A DNA stretch of 64,000 nucleotides from an uncultured SAR86 cluster bacterium (GCA_902557575.1 CACEAR010000003.1:36654-100653); one strand, 5' to 3'; shown: positions 1 through 7,659, numbered from the stretch's first letter. The notes: generated from the sequence alone by a model not told the origin. A program made the numbers and translations.

Positions 1-993
1 TTTTGCAGTTGACTTAGTTCCTGGTAATTTTCTTCCAACAATATGAGGCAAATCTCCAGCAAATTTAACTTCTTCACCGGCAAACTCAATAATTACGTCT
101 CCGGTTTTTAAACCTCCGTTATCAGCGGCTCCATCTTTTTCAATACTATTAATCAATGCTCCATAAGGTTTTTTCATTCCAAGTGCTTGAGCAAGATCAG
201 AATCAACATCACCCATTCTGACACCAAGGTAACCTCTAGCAACTTCACCAGATGAAATTATTTGATCTGCAACTTCTATTGCTACATCAATAGGAATGGA
301 GAAAGAAACCCCTTGATAGCCTCCACTTCTTGAATATATTTGAGAATTGATTCCAACCACCTCACCATCAAGGTTAAATAAAGGTCCGCCGGAGTTACCT
401 GGATTTATTGCTACATCAGTTTGAATGAAGGGAACATATCCACCAATGTTTTGATTTTGAATGCTTCTACCCTTAGCGCTTACGATTCCTGCAGTTACTG
501 AAAAATCGAAACTGAATGGTGAGCCAATTGCCACAACCCAATCACCAACTTTAAGCTCTTCGCTGCTACCCATCTGCAAGCTGGGAAGATCTTCTCCGTC
601 GATTTTAAGAACAGCTAAATCAGATAGCATGTCTACACCAATAACTTCAGCTTTAAATTCTCTTCTGTCAGTAAGTGAAACAATAACTTCAGTCGCATCA
701 TTTACTACATGATAATTAGTTAGCAAATAGTTTTCTCTAAAAAAGAAGCCTGATCCATAAGCAACAGACTCTCTTGTTTGAGGCTGCTGTCCAAAGTCTC
801 TCGGTATACCAAAAAACCTTTCAAACTCTTCTGGCATGCCCCTAAAATAATCCTGATTTGAATAAGTTACTTCTCTTTTAGATGTGATGTTTACAACGGC
901 CGGTGATGTATCATCAACAAGTTCAGGAATATTCTGATCAAATGCTTCAATAATTAAAAAGAAAAATAAAGGTAATACTAAAAGTTTTTTCAT
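1..993 (-). CDS. mucD: Do-like periplasmic serine protease, MucD/DegP family (3' end outside window)
   Basis: This is a trypsin-like protease of the HtrA family that degrades or refolds damaged periplasmic proteins. Translating the minus strand from the ATG at 993 gives 331 residues that run off the left edge. A hydrophobic signal peptide (MKKLLVLPLFFFLIIEAF) is followed by the protease domain with an intact triad: His95 in TNYHVV, Asp125 in SDLAVL and Ser201 in GNSGGP. A first PDZ domain begins near residue 255 (YLGVRMGDV). A second PDZ domain would lie outside the window. The start is 3 bp beyond the rseA stop, so it is the distal gene of an rpoE-rseA-mucD operon, the Pseudomonas algU-type arrangement. 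The family is certain; MucD rather than DegS or DegQ is inferred from the operon. Confidence 0.93.
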   Translation of the reverse strand, partial: MKKLLVLPLFFFLIIEAFDQNIPELVDDTSPAVVNITSKREVTYSNQDYFRGMPEEFERFFGIPRDFGQQPQTRESVAYGSGFFFRENYLLTNYHVVNDATEVIVSLTDRREFKAEVIGVDMLSDLAVLKIDGEDLPSLQMGSSEELKVGDWVVAIGSPFSFDFSVTAGIVSAKGRSIQNQNIGGYVPFIQTDVAINPGNSGGPLFNLDGEVVGINSQIYSRSGGYQGVSFSIPIDVAIEVADQIISSGEVARGYLGVRMGDVDSDLAQALGMKKPYGALINSIEKDGAADNGGLKTGDVIIEFAGEEVKFAGDLPHIVGRKLPGTKSTAK

Positions 994-996
994 CTG

Positions 997-1680
997 TTAT
1001 TTAATTAGGACTGGTATTATTTTTTCAACCTCTTGAATTGATAAATCTCCATATATAGAAATAATTTTGCCATCAACCGTTGGGTATAAATAGATAAGCT
1101 TGTTACCGGACTTCCAATACTTGTTTTCATTTAATCCAATCCTATTAGGCTCAACTCTTACCTGAATCTTTTTCTTACCTTTAATAAAATGCCCCGGATT
1201 GTTATCTATACGATTGAAGCCAACTGGTGATAGATCAATTGCAAGATCATCTCCATATGATTTTCCATTGTTGTCAATTAAGGACATTACATGAGGTATA
1301 AGATCTTTCTCAATCATACTGAAAGTTTTTGCAGCCTCATCACTTTCGATAGCATCCCTAATTTGAGAGTTAATAACGTCTGACTCAGAAAATCTAGATT
1401 CAAAAGGATTATTTATGAACATAACTGTGAGAAGAACTGCTGCTGCTGCAGTAAGACCATTGCCAACCCATCTTTTTTGAACAAAATCTGAAATGTTTTC
1501 AAAAATCGAGACCACCTTGTCATCTTTTTCAGAAATAGCACTAATTAGTGCATAATTATTCAGCTTAGCTAAAAGGCCAGGATCTCTTTTTGTTTCCTCT
1601 AATAAAAGATCTAACTCACTTTCAGTCAGCTCATTATCATAATAAGCCGATATCAATTGGTTTATATCAATCTCTTTCAT
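997..1680 (-). CDS. rseA: Anti-sigma-E factor RseA with an apparent RseB/MucB C-terminal domain
   Basis: This is a single-pass inner-membrane anti-sigma factor holding RpoE. Residues 5-50 match the cytoplasmic RseA N-terminal domain (short acidic helices, then DPGLLAKLNNYALISAI, like the DPxLRxxWxxYHLIGD region). A membrane segment lies at about 75-89. The periplasmic part is about 135 residues. Its last 80 residues (from about 147) follow the pattern of the small C-terminal domain of RseB/MucB: a PVGF turn, a charged strand ending VRVEP, a glycine-flanked strand, then GKIISIYGDLSIQEVEKI at the end. No separate rseB follows; mucD starts 3 bp later. The gene overlaps rpoE by 14 bp, implying translational coupling. 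The RseA role is secure from context and the N-terminus; the RseB-like assignment is a pattern-based inference. Confidence 0.8.
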   Translation of the reverse strand: MKEIDINQLISAYYDNELTESELDLLLEETKRDPGLLAKLNNYALISAISEKDDKVVSIFENISDFVQKRWVGNGLTAAAAVLLTVMFINNPFESRFSESDVINSQIRDAIESDEAAKTFSMIEKDLIPHVMSLIDNNGKSYGDDLAIDLSPVGFNRIDNNPGHFIKGKKKIQVRVEPNRIGLNENKYWKSGNKLIYLYPTVDGKIISIYGDLSIQEVEKIIPVLIK

Positions 1681-2239
1681 GCAATTCTTCTTTAAAGTAA
1701 TTAATTATTTCTTCTCGGGCCCTAAATATTCTAGACCTAACAGTTCCAACTGGACAATTTGTAACTACAGCTATTTCCTCATAGGACTTTCCTTCGTACT
1801 CCCTAAGAATAAATGCAGTTTTTAATTTTTCAGGCATTGTGCTAATGAAAGAATCAAGGCCACTTTTCAGTTGTTCATTAGAAATAAATGATAATGGGTC
1901 CAAGTCTTCTGGCAAGTCATATTCATGCTCATCAATTGATAAAGATGTTTTTTCGATTTGTGTTGATGGTTTTTTAACAAAATTCTTCGCTAGATTAATT
2001 GCTATTCTGTATATCCAAGTATAGAAGCTGCTCTCACCTCTAAATTTATCTAGATTAGTCCATGCCTTAATGAATGTTTGCTGAGTAAGATCTTCAGCAT
2101 CTGAGTGAGTTTTTAAAAAGCCATATAAAACACTCATAATGCGTGGCTGATATTTGATAACCATAAGGTTAAAAGCATCTTTATCTCCGTTTTTTGCCTT
2201 TTTTAAAAGTGAGGCTTCATTATTCTGAGGAATATTCAT
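1667..2239 (-). CDS. rpoE: ECF sigma factor RpoE (AlgU)
   Basis: This is an extracytoplasmic-function sigma factor that directs RNA polymerase to envelope-stress genes. The 190 residues are the usual length. Region 2 (YQPRIMSVLYGFLKTHSDAED, then TFIKAWTNLDKFRGESSFYTWIYRIA) and region 4 (FILREYEGKSYEEIA with the GTVRSRIFRARE helix-turn-helix) are both complete. It is first in an operon with rseA (14 bp overlap) and mucD. A sigma-E-like promoter sits just upstream (2258-2285), suggesting autoregulation. The start is the ATG at 2239. Confidence 0.96.
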   Translation of the reverse strand: MNIPQNNEASLLKKAKNGDKDAFNLMVIKYQPRIMSVLYGFLKTHSDAEDLTQQTFIKAWTNLDKFRGESSFYTWIYRIAINLAKNFVKKPSTQIEKTSLSIDEHEYDLPEDLDPLSFISNEQLKSGLDSFISTMPEKLKTAFILREYEGKSYEEIAVVTNCPVGTVRSRIFRAREEIINYFKEELHERD

Positions 2240-2257
2240 TACTCATACCTCAAACTT

Positions 2258-2285
2258 TAAGACATTCAAAAGTATAAAAAGTTCT
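2258..2285 (-). promoter_or_regulatory. Candidate sigma-E promoter driving rpoE
   Basis: Read on the minus strand, AGAACTT (plus 2279-2285) is followed by a 16 bp spacer and TCTTA (plus 2258-2262). This fits the E. coli sigma-E pattern of GGAACTT, 15-16 bp and TCnnA with one -35 mismatch. Transcription would start near 2251, giving a leader of about 12 nt before the rpoE ATG. Sigma-E operons are commonly autoregulated, so the position is right; the match is by eye. Confidence 0.45.
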
Positions 2286-2286
2286 T

Positions 2287-2532
2287 TTATTTTTCATATT
2301 TTTTTAAATATTTTTTAATGAAAACTTCATGATCAGAATTTCCAAGCTTTATATCCTTAAATATAAAATCAAATAATGACTGATCATCATAAACTAAAAG
2401 TTCTCGGAGTGTCTGGAGTTCGCTTTCTGATATCTTATCTGCATGAAATTTAAAAAAATTTTCAAACAAAAGATCAAGCTCACGCATGCCCCTTCTCGAT
2501 TTCCATTTAATTCTATTTATTTCAGCTTTCAT
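2287..2532 (-). CDS. sdhE: Succinate dehydrogenase flavinylation factor SdhE
   Basis: This small cytosolic protein promotes covalent FAD attachment to SdhA (DUF339/Sdh5 family). The 81 residues carry the diagnostic RRGMRELD motif at 14-21 and the acidic helical remainder of the family (LLVYDDQSLFDFIF). It is divergent from ygfZ by about 30 bp, the same arrangement as ygfY/ygfZ in enterobacteria. Its client, SdhA, is encoded far away in this window (52786-54576). The start is the ATG at 2532. Confidence 0.92.
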   Translation of the reverse strand: MKAEINRIKWKSRRGMRELDLLFENFFKFHADKISESELQTLRELLVYDDQSLFDFIFKDIKLGNSDHEVFIKKYLKKYEK

Positions 2533-2564
2533 CGGATAAAATAATTTAAAACAATATACTCTTA

Positions 2565-3296
2565 ATTATCAAAAAACTAGAATCATATTTCAAACCTGGA
2601 TCTTTTGCTATCAATAAAAAGGTTATTTCCTTTGAAGGCAGCAAAGATAATGTTTTTGAACTTCTTCAAGGCCAAGTTACTGCAGATTTAAAAGATCTTG
2701 AATCAAATAAATTTATTCAATCATGCCTTTGTGATGAAAAAGGCTTTATAAAGGCTGAATTCCTGTTATCAAATCAAAATGGTTTAGAGATTCTGGTTGA
2801 TGAATCATGTCTAAGTATTTTATTTGAAGAATTAAGTAAATTTATCAAGTTCTATAATCTTGAAATGGAGATAAACTCAAGAGAAGTCTTATATAAATTT
2901 TTTAAAAAACGTAATTCTGTCGGACACATATTTTCTAACGACATGCTCTTTTGCGATATTGAGTTCAAAGAAAATGGACATGAAAGATTGCTTACAGAAG
3001 CAGAGTTTGATTTGAATATTTTACTTATGGGGCAATTTTTATTCAGTTATGAAGATGTCGGTAAGCATAGGCCGCATGATGTTGGCATGAATGAGAGTCA
3101 TGTCTCTTTTTCAAAAGGCTGTTTCAGAGGACAAGAGGTTATTGCAAGGACAGAGCATCTCAGCAAAAAGAAAAAAGAAATTATTTTTATTAAAGCTGAA
3201 GATGAAGCAAACATAAAATCAAAAAAAATTAAAACTTTAAAAGAAGTATGCTTTGAAGGTAGTACTTTTAAGCTTGTAAGCTTTATTCCAGACTAG
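2565..3296 (+). CDS. ygfZ: Folate-binding Fe-S protein YgfZ, with no canonical start codon
   Basis: YgfZ is a GcvT-like, tetrahydrofolate-binding protein that supports some Fe-S enzymes. The hallmark KGCFRGQEVIARTEH (K-G-C-x-G-Q-E motif) is present at about 3115-3160, and the N-terminal part reads VISFEGSKDNVFELLQGQ, typical of the family. The first in-frame ATG (2865) lies deep inside the fold, and homologous coding continues upstream to an in-frame stop at 2547. Between 2550 and 2865 there is no in-frame ATG, GTG or TTG, so initiation at ATT 2565, ATC 2568 or ATA 2556 is inferred. At about 243 residues it is shorter than the E. coli protein (about 326), mainly at the C-terminus. It overlaps the convergent ung by 14 bp. 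Confidence 0.82.
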   Translation: MIKKLESYFKPGSFAINKKVISFEGSKDNVFELLQGQVTADLKDLESNKFIQSCLCDEKGFIKAEFLLSNQNGLEILVDESCLSILFEELSKFIKFYNLEMEINSREVLYKFFKKRNSVGHIFSNDMLFCDIEFKENGHERLLTEAEFDLNILLMGQFLFSYEDVGKHRPHDVGMNESHVSFSKGCFRGQEVIARTEHLSKKKKEIIFIKAEDEANIKSKKIKTLKEVCFEGSTFKLVSFIPD

Positions 3297-3966
3297 TCCA
3301 ATCAATTTTTTTAATTTTATGTTCATTAAGAAACTGATTAGTTTTTGAAAAATGTTTACACCCAAAGAAACCTCTATGAGCTGATAAGGGTGAAGGATGA
3401 GGAGCCTCTAGAATTAAATTTTTATTGTTGCAAAGAAGTTCTTTCTTTTTTCTAGCATAGGAACCCCAGAGTATAAATACTATTCTGTCTTTGGTGTCGA
3501 CTGCTCTGATGACTGAGTCGGTAAATTCTTGCCATCCTAAATTAGAATGAGACCCCGGTCTCCCAGGAAAAACGGTCAAACATGTATTTAAAAGAAGTAC
3601 TCCTTGATTTGCCCAATTTGTAAGATCACCTGAGAGTCTTTTTTCAATTTTCAGATCTTCGGATATTTCCTTAAAAATGTTTTTTAATGAGGGTGGGATG
3701 GTGACATTTTCCTGAACAGAAAAAGCTAAACCATGTGCTTGATTTGGTCCATGGTAAGGATCTTGACCTAAAACTACCACTTTTACATTTTCATAAGATG
3801 TTAATTCTAAGGATTTAAAAATGTTTTTTGGATGCGGGTAGATTGTTTGATTGTTTTTAGAGCAATCAACAAGAAATCTTTTAATTTTTTTCATGTAATC
3901 TTTTTGGAACTCGCCCTCTAAAAATGGCTTCCAGCTAATATCTACTCCTTTGAAAAGATCGCTCAT
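3283..3966 (-). CDS. ung: Uracil-DNA glycosylase, family 1
   Basis: The enzyme removes uracil from DNA to start base-excision repair. The water-activating loop GQDPYHG (Asp and His), the AFSV uracil-binding segment, the LLLNTCLTV core strand and the leucine-intercalation loop HPSPLSAHRGFFG are all intact. The 227 residues are full length for the family. Its stop lies inside the ygfZ tail (convergent overlap 14 bp). Its start faces a gene-free region with DnaA boxes, the nearest of which is only 15 bp from the ATG, so ung expression could respond to DnaA. That last point is inference. Confidence 0.97.
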   Translation of the reverse strand: MSDLFKGVDISWKPFLEGEFQKDYMKKIKRFLVDCSKNNQTIYPHPKNIFKSLELTSYENVKVVVLGQDPYHGPNQAHGLAFSVQENVTIPPSLKNIFKEISEDLKIEKRLSGDLTNWANQGVLLLNTCLTVFPGRPGSHSNLGWQEFTDSVIRAVDTKDRIVFILWGSYARKKKELLCNNKNLILEAPHPSPLSAHRGFFGCKHFSKTNQFLNEHKIKKIDWTSLE

Positions 3967-4262
3967 AAAACTATAAAACTTTATCCACAGATTCTGTGGA
4001 TAACTTTATGGATAACTTTAATATTATATTAAAAAACATTATTAAATAAGGGTCTTGACAAGATTGATCAAAAATTGATCAGTTTTATAATAAAGTACCT
4101 TATATCAGTATCTTACGTATATTTACTATCTAAATTTATTCTTCTTAATTGGAATTAAATAAATGACATATTCTTAATGCATACCTTGTGGGCAAATATA
4201 AACAAATGTTACGGATTAAAAATATTTTTTATTTGATGTTTTAGATTAAAAGAATGCAGTTT
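3967..4262. other. 296 bp AT-rich intergenic region with DnaA-box cluster; candidate oriC or DnaA-titration site
   Basis: This is the longest gene-free stretch in the window. It holds two exact DnaA boxes in inverted orientation and a one-mismatch third box (3981-4016). These are followed by a very AT-rich tract (about 4017-4048) and by two GATC-containing TTGATCA repeats one helical turn apart (4064-4070 and 4075-4081). A second AT-rich tract lies near 4217-4247. No tRNA, ORF or GC-rich terminator is visible. Exact boxes next to an AT-rich tract are what an origin looks like. However, genes on both sides run mostly on the minus strand and dnaA, dnaN and gidA are absent, so origin function is unproven. 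Confidence 0.45.
3981..4016. promoter_or_regulatory. Cluster of three DnaA boxes
   Basis: TTATCCACA lies at 3981-3989 and its reverse complement TGTGGATAA at 3995-4003, separated by 5 bp. TATGGATAA at 4008-4016 is a one-mismatch box in the same orientation as the second. In the whole window I found exact boxes only here and upstream of nrdA. Confidence 0.7.
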
Positions 4263-5435
4263 TTAGCACACTCTCACTGATAGTACATGCTCAATTTTTT
4301 TAAGAGATTCAATTAATTCTTTTGGTGGTTCGCTATCGAGATCTATTAAATTTATTGCAATATCATCCCTACTCTTATTAACCATGTCGCTAATGTTTAA
4401 TTTTTTATTTGCAATAAATTCTGCAATCTTTCCTATCATTCCTGGTTCGTTCTTATTAATAACAATTAACCTATGATCCGTTGACCTGCTAAGTTTAATT
4501 CTTGGAAAATTAACAGAATTAAGGATGTTGCCATTTTTTAGGAAGTCAACAACCTGCTCAGCAGCCATAACAGCACAATTCACTTCAGCTTCTGAAGTGC
4601 TTGCACCAATATGAGGCAATAAAATGACATCGCCAGAATCATTTGCTCTTTGTACTAACTCTATTGATGGGAAATCTGTAACAAAGGCACTTAATGTCTC
4701 ATTTTGGAGGGCCTCAATAACATCATGATTATTTACGATGCCGCCCCTTGAAAGGTTAATGAGTTTTGATCCTCGCTTAAAATGCTTTAATAGGTCCTTA
4801 GAAATGAGGTTTTTTGTGCTATCAACAAGAGGAACATGAATAGAAATAAAGTCTGAGCTCCCAACAAGCTCTTCAATTGAATTTGCCTTTTGCACCTCTT
4901 TTGGTAAGCGCCATGCAGCATCTATAGAAATGTATGGATCATAACCTATCAGTCTCATTCCCAGCGCATCAGCAGATTGAGCTACCATTGATCCAATAGC
5001 CCCTAGCCCCACAACACCAAGTGTCTTTCCATAGAGCTCGCTTCCTTTAAAATTCTTTTTTTCATTCTCAATTCTTGAATTGAATTCACTGACTTCATCA
5101 ATTGCCAGACTCTTAGCGAAAGAGTTTCCTTGAATTATCCCTCTTGAGGATAGAAGTAACCCACACAAAACTAATTCCTTTACAGCATTTGCATTTGCTC
5201 CTGGCGTATTGAATACAACAACTCCTCTTTGTGAGGCAATATCAATTGGAATATTATTTACTCCAGCTCCAGCTCTGCCGATGCAAAGCAACTGATCATT
5301 AAAGTTATTTTCACTCAAAACTTTACTTCTCAACAAAAGAGCATCAGGCTCATCTTCATTTAATATGAGATTCTCTTTAACTAAATAATCTATCCCTTCA
5401 GGAGCTATGCTATTGAATATCTTATATTTATACAT
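4263..5435 (-). CDS. serA: D-3-phosphoglycerate dehydrogenase
   Basis: This enzyme oxidises 3-phosphoglycerate with NAD, the first step of serine synthesis. The order is substrate-binding segment, Rossmann domain with VVGLGAIGS (about 140-148), the catalytic Arg in INLSRGGIVN, the catalytic His in LLPHIGAST, and a C-terminal ACT domain from about 319 (LIVINKNEPGMIGKIAEF). The ACT domain normally confers serine feedback. At 390 residues it is slightly shorter than the E. coli enzyme. It stands alone, without serC or serB. The start at ATG 5435 gives the expected N-terminus. The gap to the divergent ABC gene is 61 bp. Confidence 0.92.
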   Translation of the reverse strand: MYKYKIFNSIAPEGIDYLVKENLILNEDEPDALLLRSKVLSENNFNDQLLCIGRAGAGVNNIPIDIASQRGVVVFNTPGANANAVKELVLCGLLLSSRGIIQGNSFAKSLAIDEVSEFNSRIENEKKNFKGSELYGKTLGVVGLGAIGSMVAQSADALGMRLIGYDPYISIDAAWRLPKEVQKANSIEELVGSSDFISIHVPLVDSTKNLISKDLLKHFKRGSKLINLSRGGIVNNHDVIEALQNETLSAFVTDFPSIELVQRANDSGDVILLPHIGASTSEAEVNCAVMAAEQVVDFLKNGNILNSVNFPRIKLSRSTDHRLIVINKNEPGMIGKIAEFIANKKLNISDMVNKSRDDIAINLIDLDSEPPKELIESLKKIEHVLSVRVC

Positions 5436-5496
5436 AAAAACTTTTTGTGGAAAGTAAGCTAGTTTAATATATACACTTATTAAGGCATATAAAAAA

Positions 5497-6111
5497 ATGA
5501 ATTTAATTATTAAATCACTAAATTTTTCTTATCAGAGTGAAGAAGTTTTTAAAGATTTAAATCTCAATTTTAATTCTGGGATTTTAAATCTTGTCTCAGG
5601 TCCAAGCGGTTCTGGAAAAACTACATTGCTAAATTTGATTGCTGGATTAGAAAAGCCCTCCTCTGGCTTGATTATGCTTGATGATGATGTTCAATCTAGT
5701 AATGATAAATTTATCGAGCCTGAAAATAGGAATATCGGCTTCATTTTTCAGGATTTTGCTTTATTTCCTCACTTAAATATTAAGCAAAATATTGAATTTT
5801 CAGATAATCGGAATGATGAATTATTAAATAAATTAATTAATAAGCTTTCTATTGCAAACCATCTTTCTAAATACCCGCACGAACTCTCAGGAGGACAGCA
5901 GCAAAGGGTTTCAATAGCAAGAGCCTTATTCTCAGAACCAAAAATTCTTTTAATTGACGAGCCTATTTCAAATCAAGATAAAAATAATAAAACTGAAATA
6001 ATAAGAATTATTTCTGAATTCATTAAAGAAAAAGAAATTGTATGTATTTTAGTTTCTCACGAAGAAATAAATAATGTTCCAGTTGAGACCAAATCTTTCA
6101 ACCTTTCTTAG
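5497..6111 (+). CDS. ABC transporter ATP-binding protein, orphan
   Basis: This is a complete nucleotide-binding domain of 204 residues. It has Walker A GPSGSGKTT (about 36-44), the Q-loop IFQDFALFPH, the signature LSGGQQQRVSIARAL, Walker B ILLIDEP and the switch His in LVSHEE. The PENRNIGFIFQD stretch resembles the PotA/FbpC/ModC importer group. The C-terminal regulatory (TOBE) domain of that group is absent, and no permease or binding-protein gene is adjacent, so the substrate cannot be assigned. The D-loop region reads SNQD rather than SNLD. It ends 1 bp from the convergent glpK stop. Confidence 0.85.
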   Translation: MNLIIKSLNFSYQSEEVFKDLNLNFNSGILNLVSGPSGSGKTTLLNLIAGLEKPSSGLIMLDDDVQSSNDKFIEPENRNIGFIFQDFALFPHLNIKQNIEFSDNRNDELLNKLINKLSIANHLSKYPHELSGGQQQRVSIARALFSEPKILLIDEPISNQDKNNKTEIIRIISEFIKEKEIVCILVSHEEINNVPVETKSFNLS

Positions 6112-6112
6112 A

Positions 6113-7564
6113 TTAAAGATTTCGCGTTAAGTATCCCTTCCAAATTTGATAATCATAATTTAATTGTGGAGATTTATTTGATTTAACCTCATCATATGAA
6201 CCAATTTCTTGGATTTCATCTATATTTTTAATACCAGATCCTAACAAGGCTATTTTAAAAGCGCCCACTGCTGTTGATTCAATTTGATTTGGTTTTTTTA
6301 TGTTCGTCGATAAAGTATTGCTTAATAGCTGAAGAAACTTCCTATTTTTTACCATCCCGCCATCAACTTTTAGTGAAGAGACTGAGACACCATCAAGTTC
6401 AAGGGCCTCGACGATTTCAAGGGTTTGGAAGCAAATAGCCTTAAATACAGCTGTAGTTAAGTCCTTTTTACTGCTATCTCTTTGGATTCCATGAATGCTA
6501 CCTCTTATTTCTGAGTTCCAATGCGGCGCCCCAAGACCAGTAAATGCAGGAATAAAATTAACACCCTTTGAATCAAATTCATCGTCAATAAGGTCTTCAC
6601 TTTTAGAAGAATCATCAAAAAATCTCATTTCATCTCTTAACCATTGAATAGATGTACCTGCCGAAAAGATACTCCCCTCAAGAGCGTAAGAGACTTTGTT
6701 GCCAAGCATGCACCCAACTGTTGATAGCAATTTTGCCTCTGATTTATAGATCTTTTCTTTTGTGTTGACCATTAAAAAACAGCCAGTCCCATAGGTGCTT
6801 TTCATTTCGCCAAATTCAAAGCAATTTTGCCCAAAAAGCGCTGATTGTTGATCGCCTATCACTCCAGTTATTGGAAACCTTTGATTGGATACATCGATTG
6901 AACCGAAATTATCATCACATGAACATATTTCAGGAAGAATGCTTTTTGGGATATTAAATATCTCAAGAAGAGAATTATCCCACTCCAGAGTCTCAAGATT
7001 CATTAACATTGTCCTAGAAGCATTAGTTGCATCAGTTTTATGTTTTTTTTCTTTTGTGAGATTCCAAACTAGATAAGTTTCTATTGTTCCAAAGCAAAGC
7101 TCACCATTTTCTGCCATTTTCCTGGCATTCTCCACATTATCAAGAATCCACTTAATTTTTGTAGCTGAAAAATATGGATCTAATAGAAGACCTGTTTTTT
7201 TTCTAATTTCACTTTCTAAATTTTCCTTCTTTTTTAACTCATTGCATAAATCGGAAGTCCTTCTGTCCTGCCATATGATTGCTGGATATATCGGTTTACC
7301 TGATAACCTGTCCCAAACAACCACTGTTTCCCTTTGATTTGTAATTCCACATGCAGCAATATCAACCTCAGAAGTTTCTAATGCTGTTTTTATTGTTTCT
7401 TTAACAGTGCCAAGTATTTCATCGGGATTTGCCTCAACCCAGCCATCTTTTGGATAGTGAAGCTGGTATTCTTTCTGACTTTCTGAAATTATATTTTGAT
7501 TTTCATCAAAAACTATTGCGCGTGAGCTTGTTGTTCCTTGATCTATTGATAGTATATATTTCAT
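6113..7564 (-). CDS. glpK: Glycerol kinase
   Basis: The enzyme phosphorylates glycerol to glycerol-3-phosphate (FGGY sugar kinase family). The N-terminal ATPase fold begins ILSIDQGTTSSRAIVFDE. IIWQDRRTSDLC, the GVIGDQQSALFGQ substrate region with its catalytic Asp, and GLGAPHWNSEIRG are intact. I chose the ATG at 7564, which places the conserved ILSIDQGT right after the start as in known GlpK. A longer GTG start at 7588 would begin inside a DnaA box and add nine non-conserved residues. No glpF or glpD is nearby. The length (483 residues) is close to the usual 500. Confidence 0.93.
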   Translation of the reverse strand: MKYILSIDQGTTSSRAIVFDENQNIISESQKEYQLHYPKDGWVEANPDEILGTVKETIKTALETSEVDIAACGITNQRETVVVWDRLSGKPIYPAIIWQDRRTSDLCNELKKKENLESEIRKKTGLLLDPYFSATKIKWILDNVENARKMAENGELCFGTIETYLVWNLTKEKKHKTDATNASRTMLMNLETLEWDNSLLEIFNIPKSILPEICSCDDNFGSIDVSNQRFPITGVIGDQQSALFGQNCFEFGEMKSTYGTGCFLMVNTKEKIYKSEAKLLSTVGCMLGNKVSYALEGSIFSAGTSIQWLRDEMRFFDDSSKSEDLIDDEFDSKGVNFIPAFTGLGAPHWNSEIRGSIHGIQRDSSKKDLTTAVFKAICFQTLEIVEALELDGVSVSSLKVDGGMVKNRKFLQLLSNTLSTNIKKPNQIESTAVGAFKIALLGSGIKNIDEIQEIGSYDEVKSNKSPQLNYDYQIWKGYLTRNL

Positions 7565-7580
7565 TTTGATATTTTTACAT

Positions 7581-7589
7581 TTATCCACA
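7581..7589 (+). promoter_or_regulatory. DnaA box upstream of glpK and nrdA
   Basis: TTATCCACA here is an exact DnaA box. It lies 17 bp before the glpK ATG and about 240 bp before nrdA, at the far end of the divergent regulatory region. Confidence 0.55.
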
Positions 7590-7629
7590 TCTTATCAACT
7601 ACTTTTTTACATAACTTTTACACCATATA

Positions 7630-7645
7630 CACACTATATAGTGAA
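7630..7645. promoter_or_regulatory. NrdR box 1 of nrdAB
   Basis: The 12 bp palindrome CACTATATAGTG (7632-7643) with A-rich flanks matches the NrdR consensus (acaCwAtATaTwGtgt). Its centre is exactly 30 bp from the centre of box 2, the helical phasing known for NrdR operator pairs upstream of ribonucleotide reductase genes. Confidence 0.8.
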
Positions 7646-7659
7646 TAAAAGTAAAAAAT

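Noticed and set aside
461..712. Open frame on the plus strand inside mucD
   Set aside because: It is antisense to the protease catalytic domain and shows no ribosome-binding site or family pattern.
3967..4262. tRNA or known small RNA in the largest gap
   Set aside because: No cloverleaf, TTCGAATCC-type arm or GC-rich stem is visible; the region is uniformly AT-rich.
7564..7588. Longer glpK from a GTG at 7588
   Set aside because: The extra residues are not conserved and the GTG is part of a DnaA box; ATG 7564 fits the family N-terminus.
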